Origin: Nocardioides sp. dk884
Lineage (GTDB): Bacteria > Actinomycetota > Actinomycetes > Propionibacteriales > Nocardioidaceae
Direction of reading: 5' to 3'
NCBI RefSeq assembly: GCF_009557055.1
Contig: NZ_CP045649.1
Coordinates: 1,773,501 to 1,837,500, forward strand
DNA: 64,000 nt
The position numbers and the translations under genes are program-made. Under the pieces are notes generated by a model that searched no databases, was not told the DNA's origin, and saw nothing but the letters and a program-made list of their open reading frames with translations. Of the stretch, positions 39,358-48,627 are shown one piece after another. Each line of letters opens with the position of its first letter. The stretch's first letter is position 1.

Positions 39358-40697
39358 TGAGCATGCCGTCCGACCGCCCGCAGCATGGCGGTGTCCGACT
39401 CGACCCGGTCGAGCGGGCCGTCGCCGACATCGCCGCCGGCAAGGCAGTGGTGGTCGTCGACGACGAGGGCCGCGAGAACGAGGGCGACATCATCTTCGCG
39501 GCCAGCAAGGCCACTCCGGAGCTGATGGCGTTCACGATCCGCCACTCCAGCGGCGTGATCTGCGTGCCGATGCCGGGGGAGATGCTGGACCGTCTCGAGA
39601 TCCCGCTGATGACGCCGCACAACAAGGACAAGCTGCGCACGGCGTACACGATCTCGGTGGACGCCCGCGACGGGGTCAGCACCGGCATCTCCGCGGCCGA
39701 CCGTGCGCACACCGCGCGGGTGCTGGCCGACTCCGCCACCGAGCCGTGGGAGCTCACCCGCCCCGGCCACGTGTTCCCGCTGCGCTACCGCGAGGGCGGC
39801 GTGCTGGTGCGCCGCGGCCACACCGAGGCCGCGGTCGACCTGGCGGTGCTCGCCGGGCTGACCCCCGCCGGGGTGCTGGTCGAGGTCGTCAACGACGACG
39901 GCACCATGAAGCGCGCCCCCGAGCTGCGTGCGTTCGCCGACGAGCACGGGCTGGCGATGATCTCCATCGACGACCTGGTGAAGTACCGCCGCCGCCACGA
40001 GAACCACGTCGAGCGGGTCGCCGAGACCCGGCTGCCCACCCGCCACGGCGACTTCACGGCGTACGGCTACCGGATCACCGTGGACGGCTCCGAGCACGTC
40101 GCGCTGGTGCACGGCGACGTCTCCGGGGACGAGTCGGTGCTGACCCGAGTGCACTCGGAGTGCCTCACCGGCGACGTCTTCGGCAGCCGCCGCTGCGACT
40201 GCGGCCCGCAGCTCGACGAGGCGATGGAGCGCGTCGTCGCGGAGGGCCGCGGGATCATCATCTACCTGCGCGGGCACGAGGGTCGGGGGATCGGGCTGGT
40301 CGGCAAGCTGCAGGCCTACCAGCTCCAGGACGGTGGCCGCGACACGGTGGATGCCAACCTCGATCTCGGCCTGCCCGCCGACGCGCGGCACTACGGCACC
40401 GCGACGCAGGTGCTCAAGGACCTCGGGGTCTCCTCGGTGCGCCTGCTGACCAACAACCCCGGCAAGGTCGGCGATCTGGAGGACTACGGGATCGCGGTGG
40501 CCGAGCGGGTACCGCTCACCCCGCACCCCAACGACCACAACCTGGCCTACCTGCTGGCCAAGCGCGACCGGATGGGCCACGTCCTGCCCGACCTGGCACG
40601 GCATGATGTGGCAGGCCGCCCCGAGGTCGCTGACGTCCCGGGGGCACCCGTCCTGACCCACGAAGAACCGTCCGACCTGAACGGAGGACCGCGATGA
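39357..40697 (+). CDS. ribBA: 3,4-DHBP synthase / GTP cyclohydrolase II
   Basis: Bifunctional enzyme (446 aa) feeding both branches of riboflavin synthesis. RibB part (about 1-210): [48 protein letters not shown] and [17 protein letters not shown]. RibA part: [21 protein letters not shown] with the three zinc Cys, [11 protein letters not shown] and [12 protein letters not shown]-terminal tail of about 35 residues follows. ATG 39357 overlaps the pnuX stop; the long upstream open frame runs inside pnuX and was rejected. Confidence 0.96.
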   Translation: MSMPSDRPQHGGVRLDPVERAVADIAAGKAVVVVDDEGRENEGDIIFAASKATPELMAFTIRHSSGVICVPMPGEMLDRLEIPLMTPHNKDKLRTAYTISVDARDGVSTGISAADRAHTARVLADSATEPWELTRPGHVFPLRYREGGVLVRRGHTEAAVDLAVLAGLTPAGVLVEVVNDDGTMKRAPELRAFADEHGLAMISIDDLVKYRRRHENHVERVAETRLPTRHGDFTAYGYRITVDGSEHVALVHGDVSGDESVLTRVHSECLTGDVFGSRRCDCGPQLDEAMERVVAEGRGIIIYLRGHEGRGIGLVGKLQAYQLQDGGRDTVDANLDLGLPADARHYGTATQVLKDLGVSSVRLLTNNPGKVGDLEDYGIAVAERVPLTPHPNDHNLAYLLAKRDRMGHVLPDLARHDVAGRPEVADVPGAPVLTHEEPSDLNGGPR

Positions 40698-41182
40698 GCG
40701 GCGCCGGAGCACCCACCCAGCACCCCGTCGACTGCCACGACCTGCGGGTCGCGGTCGTCGCCGCCACCTGGCACGAGCAGGTCATGGACGGCCTGCTGGC
40801 CGGCGCGGAGCGGGCGTTCGCCGACTACAAGGTGGAGGCCCCGGTGGTGGTCCGGGTCCCCGGCACCTTCGAGCTGCCGGTCGTGGCCTCCGCGCTCGCG
40901 GCGCAGGGCCACGACGCGGTGATCGCCCTCGGCGTCGTCATCCGCGGCGGCACGCCGCACTTCGACTACGTCTGCAGCGCGGCCACCGACGGGCTGACCC
41001 GGGTCGCGCTGGACCACACGGTCGCGATCGGCTTCGGGGTGCTCACCTGCGACGACGACCTCCAGGCGCTCGACCGCGCCGGCCTGCCCGGTTCGCGGGA
41101 GGACAAGGGCTACGAGGCCACCGCCGCGGCGCTGCTCACCGCCCAGACCATCAAGCGGGTCAAGCGGGGCTACGACGCCTGA
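40694..41182 (+). CDS. ribH: 6,7-dimethyl-8-ribityllumazine synthase
   Basis: Lumazine synthase (162 aa) condenses the pyrimidine with 3,4-DHBP. Family motifs: [57 protein letters not shown] (active-site His), and [18 protein letters not shown]. It overlaps ribBA by four bases (ATGA). The 3' end overlaps the convergent response regulator gene by 13 bases, so no terminator lies between them. Confidence 0.96.
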   Translation: MSGAGAPTQHPVDCHDLRVAVVAATWHEQVMDGLLAGAERAFADYKVEAPVVVRVPGTFELPVVASALAAQGHDAVIALGVVIRGGTPHFDYVCSAATDGLTRVALDHTVAIGFGVLTCDDDLQALDRAGLPGSREDKGYEATAAALLTAQTIKRVKRGYDA

Positions 41183-41577
41183 GCGCTCCAGCCCAGGAGC
41201 GCCGCGACGTCGCCGGCGAGGGTCATCGGGTCGAAGGGCTTGGAGATCACGCCGGCGACGTCCATGCCGTCCCACACCTGGCGGTCGCCGGTCTGCACCT
41301 TCGCGGTCAGCAGCACGACCGGCAGGTCGCGCGCCCCGGGAAGCTCGCGCAGGTACCGGAACGTCGTGGGGCCGTCCATCTCCGGCATCATCACGTCCAG
41401 CAGCACCGCGTCGATCGGGTGCTCCTCGAGGATGCTGAGCGCCTCGCGGCCGCCGGCGGCGATGCGCACCTGCCAGCCGCCGACCACCTCCAGTGCGATC
41501 CGGGTGATCTCCCGGATCGAGTCGTCGTCGTCGACGACGAGCACGCAGGGGACCCCCTGCGGCGCACCACGCGTCAT
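41170..41577 (-). CDS. Single-domain response regulator
   Basis: Receiver-only protein (135 aa): acidic pocket in [13 protein letters not shown], the phosphoacceptor Asp in [15 protein letters not shown], the Thr of VLLTAK and the Lys of VISKPFDP are all present, so it is predicted to be phosphorylated. There is no output domain, as in CheY/Spo0F-type proteins; it could shuttle phosphate or act by protein contact. It is the last gene of a minus-strand set with a sensor kinase (42770-45283), an arginine decarboxylase and a GNAT-like protein, and is the natural partner for that kinase. Confidence 0.9.
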   Translation of the reverse strand: MTRGAPQGVPCVLVVDDDDSIREITRIALEVVGGWQVRIAAGGREALSILEEHPIDAVLLDVMMPEMDGPTTFRYLRELPGARDLPVVLLTAKVQTGDRQVWDGMDVAGVISKPFDPMTLAGDVAALLGWSAQAS

Positions 41578-41659
41578 GTCGGGCGTGTCCTCCTCATGGC
41601 GCCGGAGCGTCCGGCCCCGCCAGTCTAGCCAGCGCGCCGGGCCACGAGTTCCCCGCGTG

Positions 41660-42244
41660 TCACTGCAGGAGGTTCTGCCCTGCGCTCCCGCCTCCCGCGC
41701 AGACCGCGGCGAAGTAGGTCTGGCGATCGATCGGGTGGACGTCGAGCTCGGTGCGGCTGGCGAGCATCTGCGAGATCGCCGGGCCGAGGCCGAGGACCTC
41801 GTCGTTGTAGTGGCACATGTCCCACGCGCAGACGGCCCGCTCGGAGATGATCAGCTCGGTCATCACCGAGATCATCGAGGCGAAGACGTGCTGCTGGCGG
41901 CGCGCGTGGCGCACCAGCGTGAAGCCCAGGTAGTAGACCGCGTTGCGCTCGGTCTGCTCGGGGTAGTGGTGGGCGAAGTACGCCGGGCTGATCCACGGCA
42001 CCGTCGCGAGGTCACGGGTGAGGGTGGTCATCCCGATCACCTCGTCGTCGGCGTCGAGGGCCAGGTACTTCATCACCCGCGGGTCGTGCATCTCCTCGAG
42101 GAACTCCTCCTCGTGCAGGACCTGGCGGGCCGCGGCGCGGGTCTCCAGCTCACCGAAGGTCTCGCGGTAGAGCTGGTAGTAGCGCGCCGAGGTCTCCTCG
42201 TCGACGTCGGTGGCGATGCTCACCCGCAGGGAATCAGCGGACAT
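41660..42244 (-). CDS. GNAT-like N-acyltransferase-type protein
   Basis: Protein of 194 aa with a layout that suggests the GNAT fold: an N-terminal helix pair (ETSARYYQLYRETFGELETR), the strand VIGMTTLTRDL after an Asp-rich turn, a central NAVYYLGFTLVRHARRQQHV that fits the strand 4 / helix 3 acetyl-CoA-binding region, and a C-terminal part with WDMCHYNDEVLGLG. A clear Q/RxxGxG/A motif is not visible (RHARRQQ is the nearest), so the assignment is tentative. The start overlaps the decarboxylase stop by 11 bases, so it is co-translated with an agmatine-forming enzyme; acylation of agmatine or another polyamine would fit, by inference. Confidence 0.5.
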   Translation of the reverse strand: MSADSLRVSIATDVDEETSARYYQLYRETFGELETRAAARQVLHEEEFLEEMHDPRVMKYLALDADDEVIGMTTLTRDLATVPWISPAYFAHHYPEQTERNAVYYLGFTLVRHARRQQHVFASMISVMTELIISERAVCAWDMCHYNDEVLGLGPAISQMLASRTELDVHPIDRQTYFAAVCAGGGSAGQNLLQ

Positions 42245-42773
42245 CGGTGCTCCAGGGGATCGTGGTGTACGCCGCCACGGTCAGGGCGGCGGTGGGACGG
42301 TCGACGAACCTCGCCGAGGTGGTGAGGGACTGCACGGGCCCGTAGCCGCCGCCGCGGTTGACGACCATGTCGCCGAGGGTCGCGTGGATCAGGTGCTCCA
42401 GCTCGGCCTCGGTGGTCGCGACGTGCTCGACGAACAGCCCGGCGCCGGTCGCCTCGTCGACGACCCAGCCGATCCCCGCCCAGGCCTCCTGGCCCGGCGC
42501 CTCGGCGTACGCCGCCGCGAGCACGCAGAACAGGCGGTCGCCGTGGCCACCACCGATCGGCTCGGCCTCGACGTCCTCGACCATGCGGATCTGGCTGCCG
42601 GGCGGGATGACGGAGGACAAGACGATCAGGTTGCGGTCGGCGATGCCGGTGCCGAGCAGGGCGTGGTCGAACGCCGCGAGGCGGGTGCGGCCGATGCCGA
42701 CCGCCCTGCGCAGCGTGATGTCCACCCCGCCGGTGCTGTCGAGGTAGGCCGCCGGTTGTGGGGACGTGCTCAA
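42234..42773 (-). CDS. Pyruvoyl-dependent arginine decarboxylase
   Basis: Protein of 179 aa of the PvlArgDC family, which converts arginine to agmatine and CO2. The proenzyme cleavage region is conserved: AFDHALLGTGIADRNLIVLS then SVIPPG, with Ser53-Ser54 where family members cut themselves to create the pyruvoyl group. PGQEAWAGIGW supplies the Glu (residue 96) equivalent to the family's general acid. It starts with TTG (42771-42773) overlapping the kinase stop as TTGA, with GGAGAG as ribosome binding site. It is the second gene of a kinase-decarboxylase-GNAT-regulator operon, an unusual place for this enzyme, and not next to arginine genes. Confidence 0.82.
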   Translation of the reverse strand: MSTSPQPAAYLDSTGGVDITLRRAVGIGRTRLAAFDHALLGTGIADRNLIVLSSVIPPGSQIRMVEDVEAEPIGGGHGDRLFCVLAAAYAEAPGQEAWAGIGWVVDEATGAGLFVEHVATTEAELEHLIHATLGDMVVNRGGGYGPVQSLTTSARFVDRPTAALTVAAYTTIPWSTDVR

Positions 42774-45283
42774 GGGGACTCTCCGTTCGTGTGTCGGGTA
42801 GCGGCCGCGAGGGCCTGGATGGTTCCGAGAAGCTCAGGGACCGACGGCGTGGTGCCGGTGCGTCGGTAGGCGACGAGGGGACCGACGCGGTCGACGTGGG
42901 CACCGGGGGCGTCGTCGAGGGCGACCAGACCGGCCGCGCCGGGGTGGGTGCCGCCGGCGCGCGAGACCGCGGCCCCCACGGCCTGGGTCAGCTGGGAGGG
43001 GTCGGAGTCGTCGACGGGGTCGAGCAGCACCGTCAGCGACGCGGGGCGGCCCGCTGCGGCGCCGTCGACGACCGCGGCCTGCACGCAGTTCTCGAGGCCG
43101 GCGCGCAGCTCGGCCACGGTGGCCGGGTCGCCGCCGAGGAGGGAGATCGTGGTCGCGGTCTGCGGCGCGGAGCGGGTCACGTGCGGGGTGGGCAGGGTGA
43201 AGGACACCGTGGTGCCGGCGCCCACCGTGCTCTCGGCCCAGATGCGCCCGCCGTGACGCTCGATGATGCCGCGGCTGATGGTGAGCCCGAGGCCGGTGCC
43301 GCCCTTCTCCCGGGCGTCGCTCGAGTCGACCTGCTGGAAGCGCTCGAAGATCGCCTCGAGGCGGTCCTGAGGGATCCCGCGTCCGGTGTCGACCACCCGG
43401 AAGGTGACCTCGTCGGCGGCCGGCTCCGCGCACAGCGTGACCCGGCCGCCGGGCTCGGAGAACTTCACGGCGTTGCCGATCAGGTTGGTCAGCGCCTGCG
43501 CGACCCGGTCGCGATCGGCGACCACCCGGCCGGCGGCCGCCCCGACCTCGATGGTCACGTCGACGTCCTGGGCCATCGCGGCCAGCTCGACCGCCGACGC
43601 CCGGAGCAGGTCGACCGCGTCGTGGGTGGACAGGTCGAGGGGCACGTTCTCGGACTCGATGCGCTCGAGGTCGAGGATGTCGTTGATCAGCCGGGTCAGG
43701 CGCTCGGTGCTCTCCAGCGCGACGTCGGCCATCGACTGCGCGGCGGGCGCCAGCGGCCCGAGGGCGCCGGCCGCGAGCAGTCCCAGGGAGCCGCGGATCG
43801 AGGTCAGCGGCGTCCGCAGCTCGTGACTGACGACCGAGACGAACTCGTTCTTCATCCGGTCGATCTCGCGGCGCTGGGTCATGTCGCGGAAGACGACCAC
43901 CGCGCCGCGGACCACCTCGTCGCCCTCGCGGTCGTCGTCGCGGTCCACCAGCGGGCTGGCGGTGATCTCGACGGGGAAGGTGTGGCCGTCGGCGCGCACG
44001 TAGGTGTCGCTCTCGGCGACGGCCACCTTGCGCTCGCGGATCGCCTCGGCGATGTAGCAGCCGTGCCAGGGGTACGCCGTGCCATCGGAGCCCGGGGCGT
44101 GGAAGAGCTGGTGGGCGTCGCGGCCGAGCAGATCGTCGGGGCGGTAGCCCAGGGCGCGGGCGCCGGAGGGGTTGAGGAAGGTGAGCGCGCCGTGCTCGTC
44201 GACGCCGTAGATCCCGTCGCCGACCGAGGAGACCAGCACCTGGTTCTGCCGGGCCATCCGGCGCAGGTCGGCGGTCTGCTCACGCACCCGGCGCTCGAGG
44301 CCGCGGCGCAGGCGGGTGTTGTCTGCGGTGAGCAGCACCTGGCGGGCGCCGACGGCGAGGAGCAGTCCGCACCACAGCGCCCCCTGGGTCTTGCCGAAGC
44401 CGTGCTCGGCGGGCAGCGCGACCTGGACGACACCGGCCAGCAGCAGTACGGCGTACACGATCATGACGTCACGGGCGTCGGAGGTCTCCCGGTGCCCGGC
44501 GGGGCGTGCGGCGCTCTCGTGGCGCGGGTACCAGGCCGCGAGCCCGATCAGCAGGTAGCCGGCGATCCAGCCGAGGTCGAGCAGGCTGCCGAACTCGAAG
44601 GACTGCTCCACCGTGAGCACCGCGTAGGCCAGGTCCGACATCGTGTACATCACGAACCCGGCAGCGACCAGGCCGAACTGGCGCCGGTCGGCCGGGCTGC
44701 AGCGCAAGAACAGCAACAGCGCGACGGTGGCCAGCAGCAGGTCGAGGGCCGGGATGGCCAGCGTCGTCCAGCCGATCGAGGTGGGCTGGTCGGTGGCGAG
44801 GATGCGCTCGTAGACGGTGGTCGACGCCACCACCAGCACGCCGCCGGTGATCACGATCCCGTCCAGCGCGAGGAGCGACTTGTCGATGCCTCGGCGCCGC
44901 GGCGTCGGGAAGTTCAGCAGGGCAGTGGTCGACAGCACCAACGCCGTCGCGATCGTCACGTCACTGACCGTGTGCGCGGACACGAACGAGGTCGAGCCCA
45001 CGAACGCGCTCCACACGTTGCCGAACGCCGCGGTCAGCCCGGCCGCCGCGATCAGCACCCAGGAGCGCTGGCGCCGGCCGCTGGTGGCGCGGATGCGGGG
45101 GATGAAGCCGACCGTGCCGAGCAGGGCCGAGGCGATCAGCCCGGTCGAGCTCGCGCTGCTGCGCACCGGCTCCGGCATCGCCGGGAGAAGCAGGATCCCG
45201 AAGGTGAGCGCGAGCAGCGCCGCGATGGCGACGGCGGCGGCGAAACGGCGCTGTTCATCGGCGAGCGCCGCCCCGTTGCTCAT
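42770..45283 (-). CDS. Membrane PAS sensor histidine kinase with C-terminal pseudo-receiver
   Basis: Protein of 837 aa. Eight to ten hydrophobic segments span about 12-320, with no obvious ligand domain. A PAS domain (about 347-475: [20 protein letters not shown], then a PAC-type [20 protein letters not shown]) leads into HisKA with the H-box [15 protein letters not shown] (His487) and HATPase_c with [24 protein letters not shown] and [13 protein letters not shown]. The last 120 residues look like a degenerate receiver: [10 protein letters not shown] keeps an Asp at the phosphoacceptor place, but the acidic pair of strand 1 is replaced by LLGGDP and the Lys by Arg (VAYRRTG). Start ATG 45283 chosen; 45331 is an alternative. 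First gene of the PvlArgDC operon. Confidence 0.85.
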   Translation of the reverse strand: MSNGAALADEQRRFAAAVAIAALLALTFGILLLPAMPEPVRSSASSTGLIASALLGTVGFIPRIRATSGRRQRSWVLIAAAGLTAAFGNVWSAFVGSTSFVSAHTVSDVTIATALVLSTTALLNFPTPRRRGIDKSLLALDGIVITGGVLVVASTTVYERILATDQPTSIGWTTLAIPALDLLLATVALLLFLRCSPADRRQFGLVAAGFVMYTMSDLAYAVLTVEQSFEFGSLLDLGWIAGYLLIGLAAWYPRHESAARPAGHRETSDARDVMIVYAVLLLAGVVQVALPAEHGFGKTQGALWCGLLLAVGARQVLLTADNTRLRRGLERRVREQTADLRRMARQNQVLVSSVGDGIYGVDEHGALTFLNPSGARALGYRPDDLLGRDAHQLFHAPGSDGTAYPWHGCYIAEAIRERKVAVAESDTYVRADGHTFPVEITASPLVDRDDDREGDEVVRGAVVVFRDMTQRREIDRMKNEFVSVVSHELRTPLTSIRGSLGLLAAGALGPLAPAAQSMADVALESTERLTRLINDILDLERIESENVPLDLSTHDAVDLLRASAVELAAMAQDVDVTIEVGAAAGRVVADRDRVAQALTNLIGNAVKFSEPGGRVTLCAEPAADEVTFRVVDTGRGIPQDRLEAIFERFQQVDSSDAREKGGTGLGLTISRGIIERHGGRIWAESTVGAGTTVSFTLPTPHVTRSAPQTATTISLLGGDPATVAELRAGLENCVQAAVVDGAAAGRPASLTVLLDPVDDSDPSQLTQAVGAAVSRAGGTHPGAAGLVALDDAPGAHVDRVGPLVAYRRTGTTPSVPELLGTIQALAAATRHTNGESP

Positions 45284-45390
45284 GGGCGTGAAGGTATCAG
45301 TCGATTCCTCCGCGCCTGTGATTCGCGCCATCGCGGCCGGCAGTGTGTCCAGTCCGGCATCCCGCTGGTGCTCGTGTCGGGGACACCGCC

Positions 45391-45396
45391 TAGTCT
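45391..45396 (+). promoter_or_regulatory. Candidate -10 for leaderless hisE mRNA
   Basis: TAGTCT ends 8 bases before GTG 45405, the same spacing as at rpe. Confidence 0.4.
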
Positions 45397-45404
45397 GGTT
45401 GCCC

Positions 45405-45668
45405 GTGAAGACGTTCGACGAGCTCTGGTCCGAGCTGTCCGAGAAGGCCCGGACCCGCCCCGCAGGTTCCGGCACCGTGGCCCAGCTCGATGCCGGGGTC
45501 CATGCGATCGGCAAGAAGCTGGTCGAGGAGGCGGCCGAGTCCTGGATGGCCGCCGAGCACGAGGGCAAGGAGCGGGCGGCCGAGGAGATCAGCCAGCTGC
45601 TCTACCACGCCCAGGTGCTCATGCTGGCCAGCGGCCTCGAGCTCGACGACGTCTACACCCACCTGTAG
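45405..45668 (+). CDS. hisE: Phosphoribosyl-ATP pyrophosphatase
   Basis: HisE (87 aa) hydrolyses phosphoribosyl-ATP in step two of histidine synthesis. The MazG-like helical fold with [20 protein letters not shown] and [14 protein letters not shown] (metal-binding Glu/Asp residues) is clear. GTG 45405 is used; the longer open frame upstream overlaps the kinase promoter. It is followed 10 bases later by hisG, the standard hisE-hisG pair after ribH in actinobacteria such as Streptomyces, here separated from ribH by the PvlArgDC operon. Confidence 0.95.
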   Translation: MKTFDELWSELSEKARTRPAGSGTVAQLDAGVHAIGKKLVEEAAESWMAAEHEGKERAAEEISQLLYHAQVLMLASGLELDDVYTHL

Positions 45669-45678
45669 AGGACAACCC

Positions 45679-46548
45679 GTGTCACAGCCCGTCTCGTCCC
45701 CACCCCTGCTCCGCGTCGCGGTGCCCAACAAGGGCTCGCTCTCGCAGTCCGCGCAGGAGATCCTGCGCGAGGCCGGCTACCGCCAGCGCGTCGACTCCAA
45801 GCAGCTCGCTCTCACCGACGTCGAGAACGGCGTCGAGTTCTTCTACCTGCGTCCGCGCGACATCGCGCTCTACGTCGGCAAGGGCACCCTCGACGTCGGC
45901 ATCACCGGCCGTGACCTGCTCCAGGACTCCGGCGCCGAGGCCGACGAGGTGCTCCCGCTCGGGTTCGGGCGCAGCCGGTTCCGCTTCGCCGGCCCGCAGG
46001 GCGCCTTCGGCTCCGTGGCCGACCTCGAGGGCAAGCGCATCGCCACGTCGTACGACGGGGTGGTGCGGGCGTTCCTCGACGAGCGCGGCATCAAGGCCGA
46101 CGTGGTGCGCCTCGACGGCGCCGTCGAGACCAGCATCCAGCTCGGCGTCGCCGACGCGATCGCCGACGTCGTGGAGACCGGCAGCACGCTGCGCCAGGCC
46201 GGGCTCGAGGTCTTCGGCGACACGATCTTGGAGTCCGAGGCAGTGGTCATCACCCGCGGGGCGGACGTCCCGGCGGGCTATGAGACCTTCAAGCGCCGCA
46301 TCGACGGTGTCCTGGTCGCGCGCAGCTACGTGATGATGGACTACGACATCGACCGCGAGCGGGTCCAGGCCGCGGTGGCGCTCACCCCCGGCATCGAGAG
46401 CCCGACGGTCTCCCCGCTGCACCGCGAGGGCTGGGTGGCGGTCCGGGCGATGGTGCCCCGTGCCGGCTCGCAGCGGCTCATGGACCAGCTCTGGGAGCTC
46501 GGCGCCCGCGGGATCCTGCTGACGGAGATCAATGCCTGCCGCCTCTGA
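45679..46548 (+). CDS. hisG: ATP phosphoribosyltransferase (long form)
   Basis: HisG (289 aa) catalyses the first and feedback-controlled step of histidine synthesis. Features: RVAVPNKGSLSQSAQEIL, YVGKGTLDVGITGRDLL, the PRPP loop in VADAIADVVETGSTLRQAG, and a C-terminal ACT-like regulatory domain (PTVSPLHREGWVAVRAMVP) that binds histidine. It does not need HisZ. GTG 45679 starts 10 bases after hisE. Its last 17 bases overlap the next ORF. Confidence 0.95.
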   Translation: MSQPVSSPPLLRVAVPNKGSLSQSAQEILREAGYRQRVDSKQLALTDVENGVEFFYLRPRDIALYVGKGTLDVGITGRDLLQDSGAEADEVLPLGFGRSRFRFAGPQGAFGSVADLEGKRIATSYDGVVRAFLDERGIKADVVRLDGAVETSIQLGVADAIADVVETGSTLRQAGLEVFGDTILESEAVVITRGADVPAGYETFKRRIDGVLVARSYVMMDYDIDRERVQAAVALTPGIESPTVSPLHREGWVAVRAMVPRAGSQRLMDQLWELGARGILLTEINACRL

Positions 46549-47008
46549 GGCCCCGGGCCTCCCCGAGCTCCCGCGGACCTGGCGCCCGTTGGGCCCCCGC
46601 CTCGCGGGCATCCTGTTCGGCTCCGCGCTGGCCATCGTCTGCGTGGTCACCTGGTTCACCTTCGACGCGGAGACCCGCGCGAAGTTCACGGTCTTCCAGA
46701 TCTCCACGATCCTGTTCCTGGCCGCCCTGGCGGCCGCGGCGATGAACGCGCTGGTCCGGTCCCGGGTCGTCGGCACGCGCGAGGGGCTGGTCGTGATCAA
46801 CGGCTACAAGCGCCGCGAGCTGGAGTGGGCCGAGGTGGTCGCGGTGCGACTGCCCGCCGGCGCACCGTGGGCCACCCTCGACCTCAGCGACGGCAGCACC
46901 GTGTCGGCGATGGGCATCCAGGGCTCCGACGGCGCCCGCGCGCACCAGGCCGTGCGCGAGCTGCGCGCCCTGGCCGATCACTACGCCGGGCCCGCCGGCC
47001 GGTCCTGA
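46532..47008 (+). CDS. Membrane-anchored PH-domain protein
   Basis: Protein of 158 aa with two transmembrane helices (about 25-43 and 55-73) and a C-terminal bacterial PH-like domain (RSRVVGTREGLVVINGYKRR, ELEWAEVVAVRLPAGAPWA, LDLSDGSTVSAMGIQ). Homologues follow ribH or hisG in many actinobacteria, but the role is unknown. It overlaps the hisG 3' end by 17 bases, so it is likely cotranscribed with hisEG. Confidence 0.85.
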   Translation: MPAASEAPGLPELPRTWRPLGPRLAGILFGSALAIVCVVTWFTFDAETRAKFTVFQISTILFLAALAAAAMNALVRSRVVGTREGLVVINGYKRRELEWAEVVAVRLPAGAPWATLDLSDGSTVSAMGIQGSDGARAHQAVRELRALADHYAGPAGRS

Positions 47009-47042
47009 CCGGTTGGTCCTGATCGGCTCGAACTGATCGGGC

Positions 47043-47966
47043 TCAGTCCAGCGCGCGGATGCCCCAGGCGACGCTGAGCTCGTCGGTGGCGCTGCCCGCC
47101 GGACCGAGCTCGACGAGGTCCACGCCGCTGTTGAAGGCGTCCGCGGGCGCCGTCATCGGCTCGACCGCGACCGAGCGCCGAGCGGTCGCGGGGACGTCGT
47201 CGGCGGTGTAGAGCTGCAGCCAGGGATGGCCGGCGTCGACCCACAGTGCGACCCCCAGCCCGCTGGCGGGGTCGCGCAGCACGGTGGTCGCGATCCCCTC
47301 CGCGTCGCGCTGGAGGTCGGTGAAGGCGTGGTTGAGCGCCAGGTCGCGCAGCGGCCGGGTCACCCGGAAGTCGAACTCGGTGCCCTCCACGGCCACGGTG
47401 CCCGCGGGCAGCAGCCGCTCGTCGACGAGCGCGCGCGTGGCCGCCGGGAGAGTCAGCTCGAGGCGATCCACGGCCCCGTTGCCGACCCTGAGGTACGGGT
47501 GCGCCCCGCTGGCGTACGGCGCGGGGTCGGGGGAGTGGTTGGTCGCGGTCTGGGTGACCGTGAGCCCGTCGGCGGAGAGGTCGTAGACGATGCGCAGGTC
47601 GACGGTCCAGGGGTACCCGCTCTGGGCCATCAGCCGGTGGGTCAGCGCGACCGAGCGCGAGGTGTGCTCCTCGAGGGTCCAGGCGACCCAGCGGGCCAGG
47701 CCGTGGGAGGCGTTGTGCCGGCTCGGCTCGGTGAGCGCCAGCTGGTGCTCGCGGCCGCCGAAGCGGTAGCGCCCGTCGCGGATCCGGTTCGGCCAGGGCA
47801 TCAGCACCTGCCCGCGCCCGCCGCTGGCCATCTCGTGCTCGCCGAAGCCGTCGACGAGGTCGCGCCCGCCGTGGGTGAGCGTGCGCAGCGCCGCGCCGCC
47901 CTCGGTCACCACGGCCTGGTAGCCGCCGGCCGAGATCTCGAACTGGTCACCGCTGGGAGGAAGCAC
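47043..47966 (-). CDS. Aldose 1-epimerase family protein
   Basis: Galactose mutarotase-like beta-sandwich protein (307 aa). Recognisable are the N-terminal FEISAGGYQAVVTEGGAALR, GQVLMPWPNRIRDGRYRFGG with its Asn-Arg pair, the catalytic His region RHNASHGLARWVAW, SGAHPYLRVG with the second His, and ADAFNSGVDLVEL near the end. The family contains enzymes for hexoses and unknown sugars; substrate not assigned. GTG start at 47966. Adjacent genes on the same strand are a P-loop kinase and a PLP enzyme; no pathway link visible. Confidence 0.88.
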   Translation of the reverse strand: MLPPSGDQFEISAGGYQAVVTEGGAALRTLTHGGRDLVDGFGEHEMASGGRGQVLMPWPNRIRDGRYRFGGREHQLALTEPSRHNASHGLARWVAWTLEEHTSRSVALTHRLMAQSGYPWTVDLRIVYDLSADGLTVTQTATNHSPDPAPYASGAHPYLRVGNGAVDRLELTLPAATRALVDERLLPAGTVAVEGTEFDFRVTRPLRDLALNHAFTDLQRDAEGIATTVLRDPASGLGVALWVDAGHPWLQLYTADDVPATARRSVAVEPMTAPADAFNSGVDLVELGPAGSATDELSVAWGIRALD

Positions 47967-48000
47967 CTCCCCACCCTAGGTCCCGGGGGCGCCGCTGCGC

Positions 48001-48627
48001 TCAGATGCCCGTACGCCGGGAGCCGTCGAGCACCAGGTCGGCGCGGGCGCGGGTCTGCTCGGCGGCGAAGAGGCGCTCCTCGACCGGCACCCAGCGCCGC
48101 CGGTGCGGCTCGGAGGCCGCGCCGTCGCGCGCCAGCCACCGCTCACGGCGCAGCGCGGCGGGTGCGTCGACCCAGACCAGCACGCTGCGCAGGTGGTCCA
48201 GCCGCCGGGTGCCGGACCCGACGCCCTCGATGACCAGCAGCGGGCCGGGCGCGAGGTCGACCGGCTCCCCGAAGCGCCCGGCGTGCCAGTCGTAGCGGCG
48301 GTAGGAGGCGTGCTCGCCGCGGGCCAGCGGGGCGAGGAGCGCGGCCAGCGTCGCGGGCAGGCCGGGCAGCCCGTCCCAGCCGTCGAGCAGGTCGTCGGTG
48401 TGCACCAGCGTCGCCTCCGGCGCCCGGGCGAGCAGCGCGGCGCCGAGCGTGCTCTTGCCCGAGCCCGCCGGGCCGTCGAGGCACACCAGGCGCCCGGTGC
48501 CGAGCCGGGCCGGCCGGGATCGCGCCAGCCGGAGCACCTCGCGGGCCTGCGCGTCGCGGTCGCAGCGGTCGTCGCGGAGCGCCGGTTGCCCGCGGCGTAC
48601 CGGCTCAGAAGGCGAGGCCGTGCCCAC
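48001..48627 (-). CDS. Uridine kinase-like P-loop protein
   Basis: P-loop NTPase of 208 aa with Walker A LVCLDGPAGSGKSTLG, a Walker B-like LLVIEGVGSG and a lid-type REREWLARDG-like Arg-rich stretch (RRERWLARDGAASEPHRRRW). It belongs to the nucleoside/small-molecule kinase group; the acceptor cannot be inferred. The start is uncertain: GTG 48627 overlaps the last 23 bases of the preceding minus-strand gene; the longer open frame upstream is a shadow of that gene. Confidence 0.7.
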   Translation of the reverse strand: MGTASPSEPVRRGQPALRDDRCDRDAQAREVLRLARSRPARLGTGRLVCLDGPAGSGKSTLGAALLARAPEATLVHTDDLLDGWDGLPGLPATLAALLAPLARGEHASYRRYDWHAGRFGEPVDLAPGPLLVIEGVGSGTRRLDHLRSVLVWVDAPAALRRERWLARDGAASEPHRRRWVPVEERLFAAEQTRARADLVLDGSRRTGI

